Assembly: GCA_020637795.1 (NCBI GenBank)
Contig: JACKJT010000003.1
Span: 372,001-436,000 of the forward strand
Direction of reading: 5' to 3'
Source: Hoeflea sp.
GTDB taxonomy: Bacteria; Pseudomonadota; Alphaproteobacteria; Rhizobiales; Rhizobiaceae
Length of the DNA stretch: 64,000 bases
Under the pieces are notes generated by a model, which saw only the letters and a program-made list of their open reading frames with translations, was not told where the DNA came from and made no database searches. Made by a program: the position numbers and the translations under genes. Below, in pieces: positions 1 to 9,371 of this stretch (its first letter is position 1; every line of letters begins with the position of its first letter).

Positions 1-83
1 GATCTGTATGTGAACGATATCGTACGTAAAATATAATTAACAAATCTTTACTGTTTTCGTTATTAAGACGTACTTCTATCGGA

Positions 84-848
84 TTGGATCCGGTCACGGA
101 TCTGCAAGAGGCAAAAAAATTGAAAACTGAACTGATCGGTGATTTCGACACCCGGAACAAAATCCTGCTGGCGTTGCGGCCCGATGCAATCGCATTCCTG
201 GAGTCGCGCGCCGTGGTCAAGCGACTGTCGCAAGGTCAGGTTCTCTACAAGGATGGGGAATTTTTCACCCACGCGATCTTCCCGCATGAGGGGGTCATAT
301 GCCTGATGGCCCAGATGCAGGACGGACGAAGCGTCGAGAAAGCGTCGGTCGGCAATGAGGGTTTCATTGGAATTTCCTACATTTTCGGCGGCGGAAAAAC
401 CATCAGCGAGCCGGTTGTTCAGGTGCCCGGATATGCCTCCTGGATTTCGATCAAGGATCTCGACGAGGCAATCCAGAATTATCCCTGCGTCCGCGACACC
501 ATGATGCGCTACGCCAAGTCGCTGACCGTGCAATTGATGGAATCCGTTGCCTGCAACAGTCTGCACAAGGCCGAACAACGGGTCAGCCGCTGGCTGCTGC
601 ACGCCCATGACCGCGTCAACACCGATACATTTCAAATGACCCAGGAGGGGATTTCCAAGGTGCTCGGCATGCGCCGCGCGACGGTCAGTTCGGCGTGCAA
701 TGCCTTGATGAATGCGGGCGCACTCAAATACACGCGCGGAAATGTGACAATCACCGATCGCAGCATTCTGGAAGGCAGGTCCTGTGAGTGCTACGAACGC
801 ATCCGCCTTGCATTCGCCAATAGCAGCTCCCACAAGGCGAGGGACTGA
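84..848 (+). CDS. Crp/Fnr-family transcriptional regulator
   Basis: A 254-residue protein with an N-terminal cyclic-nucleotide-binding-like beta-barrel (about residues 20-140) and a C-terminal winged helix-turn-helix (about 165-235, including the stretch GISKVLGMRRATVSSACNAL). This is the Crp/Fnr layout. There is no N-terminal Fnr-type cysteine cluster, so an oxygen-sensing iron-sulfur role is unlikely; the ligand is unknown. The start used is a TTG because no ATG or GTG lies close in frame, so the true start is uncertain. It is transcribed towards the probable 6S RNA gene, from which it is separated by about 55 bp, and has no obvious operon partner in the window. Family call is firm, target genes unknown. 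Confidence 0.8.
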   Translation: MDPVTDLQEAKKLKTELIGDFDTRNKILLALRPDAIAFLESRAVVKRLSQGQVLYKDGEFFTHAIFPHEGVICLMAQMQDGRSVEKASVGNEGFIGISYIFGGGKTISEPVVQVPGYASWISIKDLDEAIQNYPCVRDTMMRYAKSLTVQLMESVACNSLHKAEQRVSRWLLHAHDRVNTDTFQMTQEGISKVLGMRRATVSSACNALMNAGALKYTRGNVTITDRSILEGRSCECYERIRLAFANSSSHKARD

Positions 849-904
849 GCCGTCGCCTACCCGCGCAGTCGATGGGCCTGATCCGAACATCATCGATGGG
901 TTGA

Positions 905-1060
905 GTGCGATCCACGGCAACCGATGGATTTATTGATCCTGGGAACCTACAACGTAGGTGGGCGCCATATGTCCGGACCCACGGGTCCGGTCAGGGACAG
1001 CTCCCTTTGGATCAATTAAGGCCCCAGGGATTACGTATCCTGTCGAGAGGCGCAGATCGC
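905..1060 (-). ncRNA. ssrS: probable 6S RNA
   Basis: Read on the minus strand, this stretch has a closing stem GCGATC (1060-1055) with GATCGC (912-907), a 5' segment with CCCTGGGGCC resembling the CCCCUGAGCC strand of the 6S central bubble, an internal hairpin with arms CCGGACCC/GGGTCCGG (973-990), and a 3' segment CACCTACGTTGTAGGTT (962-946) resembling the 3' hairpin of 6S RNA. The length of about 155 nt fits. It lies downstream of zapA in the same direction, and zapA-ssrS neighbourhood is typical of proteobacteria. The 5-formyltetrahydrofolate cyclo-ligase gene that often follows is absent here. 6S RNA binds sigma-70 RNA polymerase holoenzyme. Exact ends are estimates; a covariance-model search would settle the call. 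Confidence 0.62.
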
Positions 1061-1066
1061 TCCTGC

Positions 1067-1095
1067 TATATAGGTCATGCCGGGCCCAACTCCAA
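1067..1095 (-). promoter_or_regulatory. candidate sigma-70 promoter of the 6S RNA
   Basis: On the minus strand TTGGAG (1095-1090) is followed after exactly 17 bp by TATATA (1072-1067). A start about 7 nt further on would fall at 1060, where the closing stem of the predicted 6S RNA begins. The agreement of promoter spacing with RNA start supports both calls. Confidence 0.5.
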
Positions 1096-1119
1096 TCGGC
1101 AAATTGCAGCTCGGAGCTT

Positions 1120-1430
1120 TAGAGCCAATCATCTTTAGCTGGAATCGTTTGGACGCAGGGATTTCGTGATCTGGCAAGGAGCGGGAGGCGACGCGGCGCG
1201 AGCGCCGTCAGCCTCGCGCGACGCAGTCCAGAGCGCGAAAGGCCAAGTTCAGGCGATTATGTTGGATTGAATTTGGTCGAACTGCCCGTTTTCACCAGGC
1301 TTGGACGTCTTTTCCGCGCCAGCGTCGTCAAAATCCTCGCACGATGCGCTGCATCGCGCTTGCGGTTTTCCTCGCTGGCACAAAAAATCCTGCCCACCAA
1401 ACCGCTTCCAGCTAAAGATGATTGGCTCTA
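1120..1430. repeat. 311-bp element with 25-bp terminal inverted repeats (MITE-like)
   Basis: The 25 bases at 1120-1144 recur as an exact reverse complement at 1406-1430 (core AGAGCCAATCATC). Similarity between the arms continues inward with gaps (tcgtttgga/gcggtttggt, then cgcagggattt/gggcaggatttttt). The interior holds smaller palindromes such as GCGATGCAGCGCATCG (about 1340-1357, read on the minus strand). There is no plausible protein inside: the open frames are antisense to one another and are compositionally unremarkable. It separates zapA from the 6S RNA promoter. It could be a non-autonomous transposable element, or a long palindromic repeat of the RIME/REP type known in rhizobia. No second copy was recognised in this window. 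Confidence 0.7.
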
Positions 1431-1566
1431 TACCGCACAAGTGAGGAGTAACCCGGACCTGCCGGAGCCTCAAGCTCCGTGCTGGCCAGGCGGCATGCCT
1501 GAAAACCGCTCCCGAAAGGAACTGTGCCCGCGGTCCGTTCCCGGCTCCGACCGCCAGCCCCGGGGC

Positions 1567-1929
1567 TCAGCCCCGCCCGGACAGCTTCCCGGCAATCTGC
1601 TCGATCTTGCCTGTGACCTCGGACAAGGCCTGGGCCAGATCATGATCGGTCTTGTCGACCTTGCTCAGCGCATTGTCGCGGGTCTTTTTCAGTGTTTCGA
1701 CCTCGGCCTCGAGCCCGCGCATCCGGCGCTGCAATTCGTGCAGCTCGTCCATCACCATGATTCCCGCCATCACCGTGATGCGCAAGTCGCCGATCTCGCC
1801 GAACTGGTTCTTCAGATGGCCGACATAGCGGTCGAAACGCCCGGCAAGATCGCTCAGATGTTCTTCCTGGCCTTCCTCACAGGCCATCCGGTAGGTCTTG
1901 CTGTCAATGGTAACCGTAACCTGAGCCAT
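1567..1929 (-). CDS. zapA: cell division protein ZapA
   Basis: A 120-residue protein with the ZapA N-terminal domain (MAQVTVTIDSKTYRMACEEG), the conserved central region around AGIMVMDELHEL, and a C-terminal coiled coil (about residues 65-118) that drives dimer/tetramer assembly. ZapA binds FtsZ and promotes bundling and stability of the Z-ring at midcell. It lies downstream of the DUF4164 gene on the same strand with a gap of about 77 bp, the usual rhizobial arrangement beside tkt. A GC-rich hairpin sits at the stop codon and may form part of its 3' end. Confidence 0.9.
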   Translation of the reverse strand: MAQVTVTIDSKTYRMACEEGQEEHLSDLAGRFDRYVGHLKNQFGEIGDLRITVMAGIMVMDELHELQRRMRGLEAEVETLKKTRDNALSKVDKTDHDLAQALSEVTGKIEQIAGKLSGRG

Positions 1930-2006
1930 TCAACACATCCTGTTTTGCACGACCCCGGCTGATCGAAGGCAAATGCGATTTGACAATTCCAAGTCTCAAA
2001 CACGTC

Positions 2007-2282
2007 TCAGCGGTCGAGAACCGCCCTGATCGTTTCCATGGCCGTCACCAGCCGGCGGGAAACCTCGCGATTGGCTTCTTCCAGGCGGTTGGCCCTGTCC
2101 TGCGACTGGTCAAGTTCCAGCGCGATACGCGTGCGATCCTCGATCATCCGGTCCAGTTCGGCCGCCGCTTCGGTCGAACTGCGGCTCGCCTCCACCTGCC
2201 GATCGACTTCATTGTCGAGCTGATTCAAGGCTTTTTTCAATGCCTCAAGCGCGGATTGTACTGTCTTTTCAACCGGCATCAT
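2007..2282 (-). CDS. DUF4164 coiled-coil protein
   Basis: A 91-residue protein, mostly one long alpha-helical coiled coil with heptad-like Leu/Ala spacing and many charged residues (for example LDNEVDRQVEAS). It matches the small DUF4164 family found next to zapA and tkt in rhizobia; the molecular function is not known, but position and coiled-coil nature suggest a role with ZapA at the division site. An upstream in-frame ATG at 2354 would add 24 residues unlike the family. I prefer the ATG at 2282 because AGGGAAG precedes it at a good distance. Confidence 0.75.
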   Translation of the reverse strand: MMPVEKTVQSALEALKKALNQLDNEVDRQVEASRSSTEAAAELDRMIEDRTRIALELDQSQDRANRLEEANREVSRRLVTAMETIRAVLDR

Positions 2283-2344
2283 CAGCTTCCCTGGATCTGG
2301 AGTGCAAGCCGAATCGCTTGAATTCCGGACACTTGTGAGCGCGA

Positions 2345-2373
2345 GTTTACGCATCAGCCGAACGGGGCGTCAA
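2345..2373 (-). promoter_or_regulatory. candidate promoter for DUF4164-zapA
   Basis: On the minus strand TTGACG (2373-2368) is followed after 17 bp by GTAAAC (2350-2345), about 63 bp upstream of the chosen start of the DUF4164 gene. The -35 is good and the -10 weak. Pattern match only. Confidence 0.35.
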
Positions 2374-2419
2374 CAAAACCGCCCTGTGCATCCCCAGCCG
2401 TTTGCAGCCAAGGCATTTG

Positions 2420-2447
2420 TTGACTCCGCCGAAGCAACTGCTATGTG
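2420..2447 (+). promoter_or_regulatory. candidate promoter for tkt
   Basis: TTGACT (2420-2425) and TATGTG (2442-2447) are separated by 16 bp and lie about 70 bp upstream of tkt. Pattern match only. Confidence 0.35.
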
Positions 2448-2514
2448 TGCGCGGCCTTCGATCCGGACTTGATCAAGCCCGGACCTGACATGAACGCGAC
2501 TAGGCGGAACCATC

Positions 2515-4506
2515 ATGATTTTACGCGAAAAACACGACCGGATGGCCAATGCGATCCGGTTTCTGTCCATGGATGCTGTAGAGAAAGCCAAATCCGGACA
2601 TCCAGGCCTGCCCATGGGCGCAGCCGATGTCGCCACGGTACTGTTTTCGCGCTATCTGACCTTCGATCCGAAAAAGCCCGACTGGCCCGATCGCGACCGC
2701 TTCGTGCTGTCCGCCGGCCACGGCTCGATGCTGATCTATTCGCTGCTATACCTGCTCGGATATGACGACATCTCGCTTGAGGACATCAAGAATTTCCGCC
2801 AGCTGGGCTCTCCCACCGCAGGCCACCCGGAATACGGCCACGCCGCAGGCATCGAGACCACCACCGGCCCGCTCGGCCAGGGCATCGGCAACGCCGTCGG
2901 CATGGCAATGGCCGAGCGAAAGCTGGCTGACGAGTTCGGCTCCGACCTTGTCGAGCACTACACCTATGTTCTTGCAGGCGACGGTTGCCTGATGGAGGGC
3001 ATCAGCCAGGAAGCGATTTCGCTGGCCGGCCACCTCAAGCTCAACAAACTCATCCTGTTCTGGGATAACAATTCAATCTCCATCGACGGACCGGTCTCGC
3101 TGACCGATTCCACCGACCAGCTTGCCCGCTTCGCCGCATCGGGCTGGAACACGCTCGACATCGACGGCCACGACCCCGAAGCCATTGCGCAAGCCATCGA
3201 GGCCGCGCAGAAATCGGACCGGCCGACGCTGATCGCCGCCAAGACCGTCATCGGTTTCGGCGCACCCACCAAGGCCGGAACCAGCGGCGCCCATGGCTCG
3301 CCGCTCGGCGAAAAGGAAATCGCCGGCGCGCGCAAGGCGCTGGGCTGGGACGAAGAACCCTTCGTCGTCCCCTCCGACATCCTCGACGCATGGCGGCTCG
3401 CCGGCCTGCGCTCGGTCAAGGACCGGAAGGCCTGGGAAGCCCGGCTTGCCGAGGCCGACAACGATGTCCGCATGGCGTTCGAGCGCCGCATGAACGGTGA
3501 ACTGCCGGGCGAACTCGAGCCCGCCATCACCGCCTACAAGAAGAAGCTGGCGGAAGACCTGCCGAACGTCGCCACCCGCAAGGCCTCGGAAATGGCGCTC
3601 GAGGTCATCAACGGCGTGGTTCCCGAAACCATCGGCGGATCGGCCGACCTCACCGGCTCCAACAACACCCGCACCAGCCAGACCAAGCCGATCACCCCGG
3701 ACGATTTCTCCGGCCGCTACATTCACTACGGCATTCGTGAACACGGCATGGCCGCGATCATGAACGGCATCGCGCTGCATGGCGGCCTGATCCCCTATTC
3801 CGGCGGCTTCCTGATCTTCTCCGATTACTGCCGTCCTTCGATCCGCCTCGCGGCGCTGATGGGCATCCGGGTCATTCACGTTCTGACCCACGATTCCATC
3901 GGCCTTGGCGAAGACGGACCGACCCACCAGCCGGTCGAACAGATGGCGGCTCTGCGCGCCATCCCCAACCTGCTGATGTTCCGGCCGGCCGACGTTGTCG
4001 AAACCGCCGAATGCTGGGAGATTGCGCTCGAACAGGGCAAGCGCCCCAGCGGCATTGCGCTGACCCGTCAGAACCTGCCGACCGTGCGCACCGATTTCAC
4101 CGAGGAAAACCTCTGCGCCTATGGCGCTTATGATCTTGTTTCGGCGAGCGACGCGGATGTCACCATCTTCGCCACCGGCTCGGAAATCGAAATTGCGCTT
4201 GAAGCCCGCGAGATGCTTGAGGCGAAAGGTCACACCACCCGTGTGGTCTCCGTGCCCTGCTTCGAGTTGTTCGAAGAACAGAGCATGGAGTATAAAAACG
4301 CCGTTATCGGGGATTCCAAGGTCAAGATCGCCATCGAGGCGGGCATCCGCCAGGGATGGGACCGCTTCATTGGTTCGGACGGCCTGTTCATCGGCATGAC
4401 CGGGTTCGGCGCATCCGCACCTTACAAGGAACTCTACGAGCATTTCGGCATCACCGCCGCAGCCGCTGTGGCCGCGGTCGAAGCCCGCTTACATGACGAA
4501 GCCTGA
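2515..4506 (+). CDS. tkt: transketolase
   Basis: A 663-residue protein of normal family length. Transketolase moves a two-carbon ketol unit between sugar phosphates in the non-oxidative pentose phosphate pathway, using thiamine diphosphate. The N-terminal cofactor domain has SGHPGLPMG (27-35), GHPEYGH (103-109) and the diphosphate/Mg motif GDGCLMEG (155-162) with Asn185. The middle pyrimidine-binding domain includes the conserved YIHYGIREHGM. The gene heads a tkt-gap-pgk run on the plus strand, 46 bp ahead of gap, and is divergent from DUF4164-zapA. The ATG at 2515 gives the family N-terminus. Confidence 0.97.
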   Translation: MILREKHDRMANAIRFLSMDAVEKAKSGHPGLPMGAADVATVLFSRYLTFDPKKPDWPDRDRFVLSAGHGSMLIYSLLYLLGYDDISLEDIKNFRQLGSPTAGHPEYGHAAGIETTTGPLGQGIGNAVGMAMAERKLADEFGSDLVEHYTYVLAGDGCLMEGISQEAISLAGHLKLNKLILFWDNNSISIDGPVSLTDSTDQLARFAASGWNTLDIDGHDPEAIAQAIEAAQKSDRPTLIAAKTVIGFGAPTKAGTSGAHGSPLGEKEIAGARKALGWDEEPFVVPSDILDAWRLAGLRSVKDRKAWEARLAEADNDVRMAFERRMNGELPGELEPAITAYKKKLAEDLPNVATRKASEMALEVINGVVPETIGGSADLTGSNNTRTSQTKPITPDDFSGRYIHYGIREHGMAAIMNGIALHGGLIPYSGGFLIFSDYCRPSIRLAALMGIRVIHVLTHDSIGLGEDGPTHQPVEQMAALRAIPNLLMFRPADVVETAECWEIALEQGKRPSGIALTRQNLPTVRTDFTEENLCAYGAYDLVSASDADVTIFATGSEIEIALEAREMLEAKGHTTRVVSVPCFELFEEQSMEYKNAVIGDSKVKIAIEAGIRQGWDRFIGSDGLFIGMTGFGASAPYKELYEHFGITAAAAVAAVEARLHDEA

Positions 4507-4552
4507 TCTGTGACGGATACAGGCACACTCGGACCCAGGACGGAGGAATAAC

Positions 4553-5563
<1,011 letters not shown>

Positions 5564-5617
5564 CAGCCGGTCTGCGGTTTTCTTGCCAGAGGCAACCGGA
5601 CAGAATACGGAACACAA

Positions 5618-5651
5618 GCACCGCCACCGTTCGAAAGGACGGTGGCGGTGC
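5618..5651 (+). other. strong hairpin in the gap-pgk intergenic region
   Basis: A perfect 13-bp stem (left arm GCACCGCCACCGT) with an 8-nt loop lies 55 bp after gap and 170 bp before pgk. No T-run follows, so it is not a standard intrinsic terminator. It may instead be a processing or mRNA-stabilising structure that lets gap and pgk be expressed at different levels, or a weak terminator. Confidence 0.6.
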
Positions 5652-5822
5652 TGATTCCGGCACCGGGTTCATCCAGAAGGCGCGGGTTTTTGCACGCTGG
5701 CGTCCGGCATGAGACGTGAAGCCGCAGACAGAATTTCCCTCTCCGGCTTGCGTCGTTGCACATGCGATGTAATCTCCGCGCCGGAAGCCAGCAGGACACC
5801 AACTTGACGATCGGAACATGCA

Positions 5823-7019
5823 ATGACCTCATTCAAGACCCTCGATGATCTGACCGACCTTTCCGGCAAGCGCGTCCTCTTGCGGGTCGATCTCAATGTT
5901 CCCGTCAAGGACGGCAAGGTGACCGACACCACCCGCATCGAACGCGTGGCGCCGACCATCATGGAACTCTCGAACAAGGGCGCCCGGGTCATCCTGCTGG
6001 CGCATTTCGGCCGCCCCAAGGGCGAAGCAGTTCCCTCGATGTCGCTCGACCCGATTGCCGGCATCGTCGAAAGCGTTCTCGATCACCGCGTCCATTTCGC
6101 CGCCGACTGCATCGGCGAAGCAGCAAAGAAGGCGGTGGATGCCATGGTCGATGGCGACATCCTGCTCCTGGAAAACACCCGCTTTCATGCCGGCGAGGAA
6201 AAGAACACTCCCGAATTCGCCAAGGCGCTGGCCGAGAATGGCGACATCTACGTCAACGACGCGTTCTCCGCAGCCCACCGCGCCCATGCCTCGACCGAAG
6301 GCCTGGCGCACCTGCTTTCCGCCTATGCCGGCCGCACTATGCAGGCGGAACTGGTCGCGCTTGAGAAAGGCCTCGGCAACCCTGCCCGCCCGGTGGTCGC
6401 CATCGTCGGCGGCGCCAAGGTGTCCACCAAGATCGACCTGTTGCAGAACCTGGTGAAAAAGGTCGATGCGCTGGTCATCGGCGGCGGCATGGCCAACACC
6501 TTCCTGGCCGCCCGCGGCATCGATGTCGGCAAGTCCCTGTGCGAGCATGACCTCGCCGAAACCGCCAGGGCGATCGAGGCCGAAGCCCAAGCCTCCGGAT
6601 GCGCCATCGTGCTGCCGGTCGACGGCGTTGTCGCCCGCGAGTTCAAGGCCGGCGCGGACAATGAAACCGTCGACGTCTCAGCCATTCCCGCCGACGCCAT
6701 GATGCTCGACGTCGGCCCGAAATCCGTTGAAGCCATCAACGCCTGGATCACCAAGGCCGACACGCTGGTCTGGAACGGCCCGCTCGGCGCCTTCGAAATC
6801 CCGCCCTTCGATGCAGCCACGGTGTCGGCCGCCCAGCACGCGGCGCGCCGCACCCGCGAAGGTCTTCTGGTCTCGGTTGCCGGCGGCGGCGACACTGTCT
6901 CGGCGCTCAACCATGCCGGCGTAGCCGAGGATTTCACCTATGTCTCGACCGCCGGCGGCGCATTTCTCGAGTGGATGGAAGGCAAGCCCCTGCCCGGCGT
7001 CGACGTGCTCAAGAATTGA
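5823..7019 (+). CDS. pgk: phosphoglycerate kinase
   Basis: A 398-residue monomeric kinase that transfers phosphate from 1,3-bisphosphoglycerate to ADP. The N-terminal substrate-binding motif RVDLNVP is at 21-27, followed by the conserved HFGRPKG, the NDAFSAAHRAHAS segment, and C-terminal nucleotide-binding motifs VWNGPLGAFE and VAGGGDTVSA. Its 3' end overlaps by 11 bp the end of the convergent CDP-alcohol phosphatidyltransferase gene, so no terminator lies between them. Third gene of the tkt-gap-pgk cluster. Confidence 0.97.
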   Translation: MTSFKTLDDLTDLSGKRVLLRVDLNVPVKDGKVTDTTRIERVAPTIMELSNKGARVILLAHFGRPKGEAVPSMSLDPIAGIVESVLDHRVHFAADCIGEAAKKAVDAMVDGDILLLENTRFHAGEEKNTPEFAKALAENGDIYVNDAFSAAHRAHASTEGLAHLLSAYAGRTMQAELVALEKGLGNPARPVVAIVGGAKVSTKIDLLQNLVKKVDALVIGGGMANTFLAARGIDVGKSLCEHDLAETARAIEAEAQASGCAIVLPVDGVVAREFKAGADNETVDVSAIPADAMMLDVGPKSVEAINAWITKADTLVWNGPLGAFEIPPFDAATVSAAQHAARRTREGLLVSVAGGGDTVSALNHAGVAEDFTYVSTAGGAFLEWMEGKPLPGVDVLKN

Positions 7020-7533
7020 GCCCGGTCCGCCAGAGTGCGGCGAGGAAAATCGTCCGCGCACCAATCGTCATGACAAGCGCACCGAACGCAACCAGATAGA
7101 CGACCTGCGCGGCCATCAGGTCGCGCAGCGCCAGCACCGCAAAGGCCGATCCCATCAATATCCCGCCGATATTGCGGCCGACCGGGTCGTACATGTCCGA
7201 CGTGAGCCGCACGGTGGCGATGAAGAAGCCGAACGACAGCGCGGTGAGGACCGGGATCGACCAGGACCCCGTCCCGGTCGCGGCGAATCCCGCGAACGCC
7301 GCCTCGATCAGAACGAAATCCGCCCAGAAGTCGAAATGGGCGCCCGCTCGCGATGCGACGCCGAACCGCCGCGCGAGCGGCCCGTCGGCTGCATCCGTCG
7401 CTATTGCAATCGTCTGGCCGATCACCGCCAAATCACCTTCTCCGGCGACAATCAGCTGATAGAGAACCGGCGCCAGCGCCAGTCGCAGCGCGGTCAGCCC
7501 GTGCGGCAGCAGGCGCAACGCAGGCATTGTCAT
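7009..7533 (-). CDS. CDP-alcohol phosphatidyltransferase family protein
   Basis: A 174-residue integral membrane protein with the complete family signature D-x2-DG-x2-AR-x8-G-x3-D-x3-D, read here as Asp47, Asp50, Gly51, Ala54-Arg55, Gly64, Asp68 and Asp72. All catalytic/metal residues are present. Four to five hydrophobic segments follow. Members join a CDP-activated lipid to an alcohol such as glycerol phosphate, inositol phosphate or choline; the acceptor cannot be told from sequence. It starts inside the stop codon of the upstream flavodoxin-like gene (4-bp ATGA overlap), indicating translational coupling. Confidence 0.88.
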   Translation of the reverse strand: MTMPALRLLPHGLTALRLALAPVLYQLIVAGEGDLAVIGQTIAIATDAADGPLARRFGVASRAGAHFDFWADFVLIEAAFAGFAATGTGSWSIPVLTALSFGFFIATVRLTSDMYDPVGRNIGGILMGSAFAVLALRDLMAAQVVYLVAFGALVMTIGARTIFLAALWRTGLNS

Positions 7534-8129
7534 TGCAGGCTGTCGGCGAGAGCCAGCGCCGCGTCATGCGCCATCTGTACCGCACGCTCCGTATTGCTGC
7601 CCTGATATGCATTGTCCGGATCGTTCGACTGATAGACCGCATAACCATGAGCCGCCGCGATCCTCGCGCCGTTCTCGGTCAGAAGCGCCTTCGTATTGGC
7701 AATCGGGTCGTCCGGCTTGCCGCCGGCCGTCACGAGCACCGCGATCTTCTTGCCGCCAAAATCGCCGGCCCGCGCAATATAGGCGAGCATCGGTGGGGCG
7801 ACCTTGCCGCTGTAAATCGGCGATGCCAGCACAATCAGGTCATATTCCTGAAAGTCTGCCGGCGCCTCCGCGCTTGCCGTTGTGTGGCCGACGCGCCAAC
7901 CCTTTTCCACCAGCCCATCCTCAAAGGCCGTCATGACATCGGCCGGAAATGCACTCAGGCCGGGGCTGAGAACAGCCAGCGCCCGCCCCGCCGCGCCTTC
8001 ACCATTGAGGGTTTGCAGCGGCGTCACCGTCTCGCGATTGACCCGCCAGTTGAGCCAGGCAAGCGAACCGGCGGCAAGGGCGGCAACAATCAGAACCGCG
8101 ATGAGCAAACCGCGCAGTAATCCGGACAT
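7530..8129 (-). CDS. membrane-anchored flavodoxin-like protein
   Basis: About 199 residues: one N-terminal membrane anchor (about residues 5-25, LLRGLLIAVLIVAALAAGSL) followed by a flavodoxin-like alpha/beta fold with strands such as DLIVLASPIYSG and KIAVLVTAGGKPDD. A role in FMN-dependent electron transfer is inferred; the classical phosphate-binding loop is not well conserved, so flavin binding is not certain. An ATG at 8162 would add 11 residues; the ATG at 8129 follows a GGGGATG stretch and leaves a cleaner anchor. It overlaps the next gene by 4 bp. Confidence 0.6.
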   Translation of the reverse strand: MSGLLRGLLIAVLIVAALAAGSLAWLNWRVNRETVTPLQTLNGEGAAGRALAVLSPGLSAFPADVMTAFEDGLVEKGWRVGHTTASAEAPADFQEYDLIVLASPIYSGKVAPPMLAYIARAGDFGGKKIAVLVTAGGKPDDPIANTKALLTENGARIAAAHGYAVYQSNDPDNAYQGSNTERAVQMAHDAALALADSLQ

Positions 8130-8360
8130 CCCACATCCCCTTTGCCTGCCTGATCTCGACAAAGCCTAGCCATCGAACCCGGCTCGGCATTGATGGTGGT
8201 CAATGGGGGCTTCCAGCCCATTAACTCTTCGGCCAATTGTCGAACCCATTTAAACGATTGAATTATTTTCAATCGATTCAAGACGCATGAGGCCTATTTT
8301 CTCTCCAGCACAGCATCTGTTAAAGCAGCCCGCAAGATGAAGATAACCAGGGGTTTAGGC

Positions 8361-9254
8361 ATGATGAACGCGACGATGGCGAAACAGATGGCGGAGAAGG
8401 ACGGCTTCATCGCCGCGCTCGACCAGTCGGGCGGCTCCACGCCCAAGGCGCTCAAGCTCTATGGCGTGGCGGAAGACGCCTATTCCAATGACGAGGAGAT
8501 GTTTGCGGCTATCCACGCCATGCGCGCCCGCATCATCAAGTCGCCTGCTTTCACCGGCGACAAGGTGATCGGCGCGATCCTGTTCGAGCGCACCATGGAT
8601 GGCGTGATCGATGGCATTCCGACCGCCGACTATCTCTGGGACAAGCGCGGCATCGTGCCGTTCCTGAAAGTCGACCAGGGCCTGATGGACGACAAGAACG
8701 GCGTGCAGTTGATGAAGCCGATGAACGGCCTCGACGCGCTGCTCGAGCGGGCCGTTGCCAAGAACATCTTCGGCACCAAGATGCGTTCGGTCATCAATGC
8801 CGCTGACAAGGACGGGATCGAAGCCATCGTCGCCCAGCAATTCGAAGTCGGCCAGCAGATCCTCGGCCACGGGCTGATGCCGATCATCGAACCGGAAGTC
8901 AACATCAAGATCGCCGACAAGGCCGAAGCCGAAGCGTTGCTCCTGGCCGCGATCCAGCGGCACCTCAAAGCCGCGCCAGCCGGCCAGCAGATCATGCTGA
9001 AACTGTCCTTGCCGACAGTCGCCAATCTCTACAAGCCGCTGGTCGACGATCCGCGCGTCATGCGCGTCGTGGCCCTTTCGGGCGGCTATTCCCGTGATGA
9101 GGCCAACCACCTTCTCAGCGCCAATGACGGGGTGATCGCCTCCTTCTCGCGCGCCCTGACCGAGGGCCTGTCGCACGGCCAGACGGATGCCGAATTCGAT
9201 GCGACGCTTGCCGCGACCATCGACAGCATCTTCGAGGCCTCGCGAAAGGCCTGA
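8361..9254 (+). CDS. fba: class I fructose-bisphosphate aldolase
   Basis: About 297 residues. It has the class I (Schiff-base) signatures FIAALDQSGGSTPKALK near the N-terminus, VPFLKVDQGL, and the later IIEPEVNI and MLKLSLPT segments, which carry the lysines and acidic residues of the TIM-barrel active site. It cleaves fructose 1,6-bisphosphate to triose phosphates without metal. An upstream ATG at 8337 adds 8 residues; the tandem ATGATG at 8361 follows AGGGG at 7-nt spacing and gives the family N-terminus. Transcribed in the same direction as tkt-gap-pgk but separated by two opposite-strand genes. Confidence 0.92.
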   Translation: MMNATMAKQMAEKDGFIAALDQSGGSTPKALKLYGVAEDAYSNDEEMFAAIHAMRARIIKSPAFTGDKVIGAILFERTMDGVIDGIPTADYLWDKRGIVPFLKVDQGLMDDKNGVQLMKPMNGLDALLERAVAKNIFGTKMRSVINAADKDGIEAIVAQQFEVGQQILGHGLMPIIEPEVNIKIADKAEAEALLLAAIQRHLKAAPAGQQIMLKLSLPTVANLYKPLVDDPRVMRVVALSGGYSRDEANHLLSANDGVIASFSRALTEGLSHGQTDAEFDATLAATIDSIFEASRKA

Positions 9255-9282
9255 CAGCACGTCAGCGAAGCGGATTTGTTTC

Positions 9283-9315
9283 AACCCGCCGTGGCAACAC
9301 GGCGGGTTGTCTTTT
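9283..9315 (+). terminator. intrinsic terminator of fba
   Basis: An 11-bp perfect stem (AACCCGCCGTG, loop GCAA, then its complement) ends at 9308 and is followed by GTCTTTTA, 28 bp after the fba stop. Confidence 0.85.
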
Positions 9316-9371
9316 ATGGTGACCCCCGTTTCCAGGAATGGTGTTTGTCAAAGGAAGAGACGATCGCAGCC

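Noticed and set aside
905..1473. Short frames at 905-1138 and 1249-1473
   Set aside because: They lie in the predicted 6S RNA and in the inverted-repeat element, lack ribosome sites and have no protein-like features.
1435..1565. Hairpin-rich DNA just after zapA first considered as the 6S RNA gene
   Set aside because: It has several small hairpins but no long-range closing stem or bubble sequence like 6S RNA. The stretch 905-1060 has both, plus a promoter with correct spacing.
8337..8361. Upstream ATG for fba at 8337
   Set aside because: No ribosome site and eight extra residues not expected at the N-terminus of this aldolase group; ATGATG at 8361 follows AGGGG.
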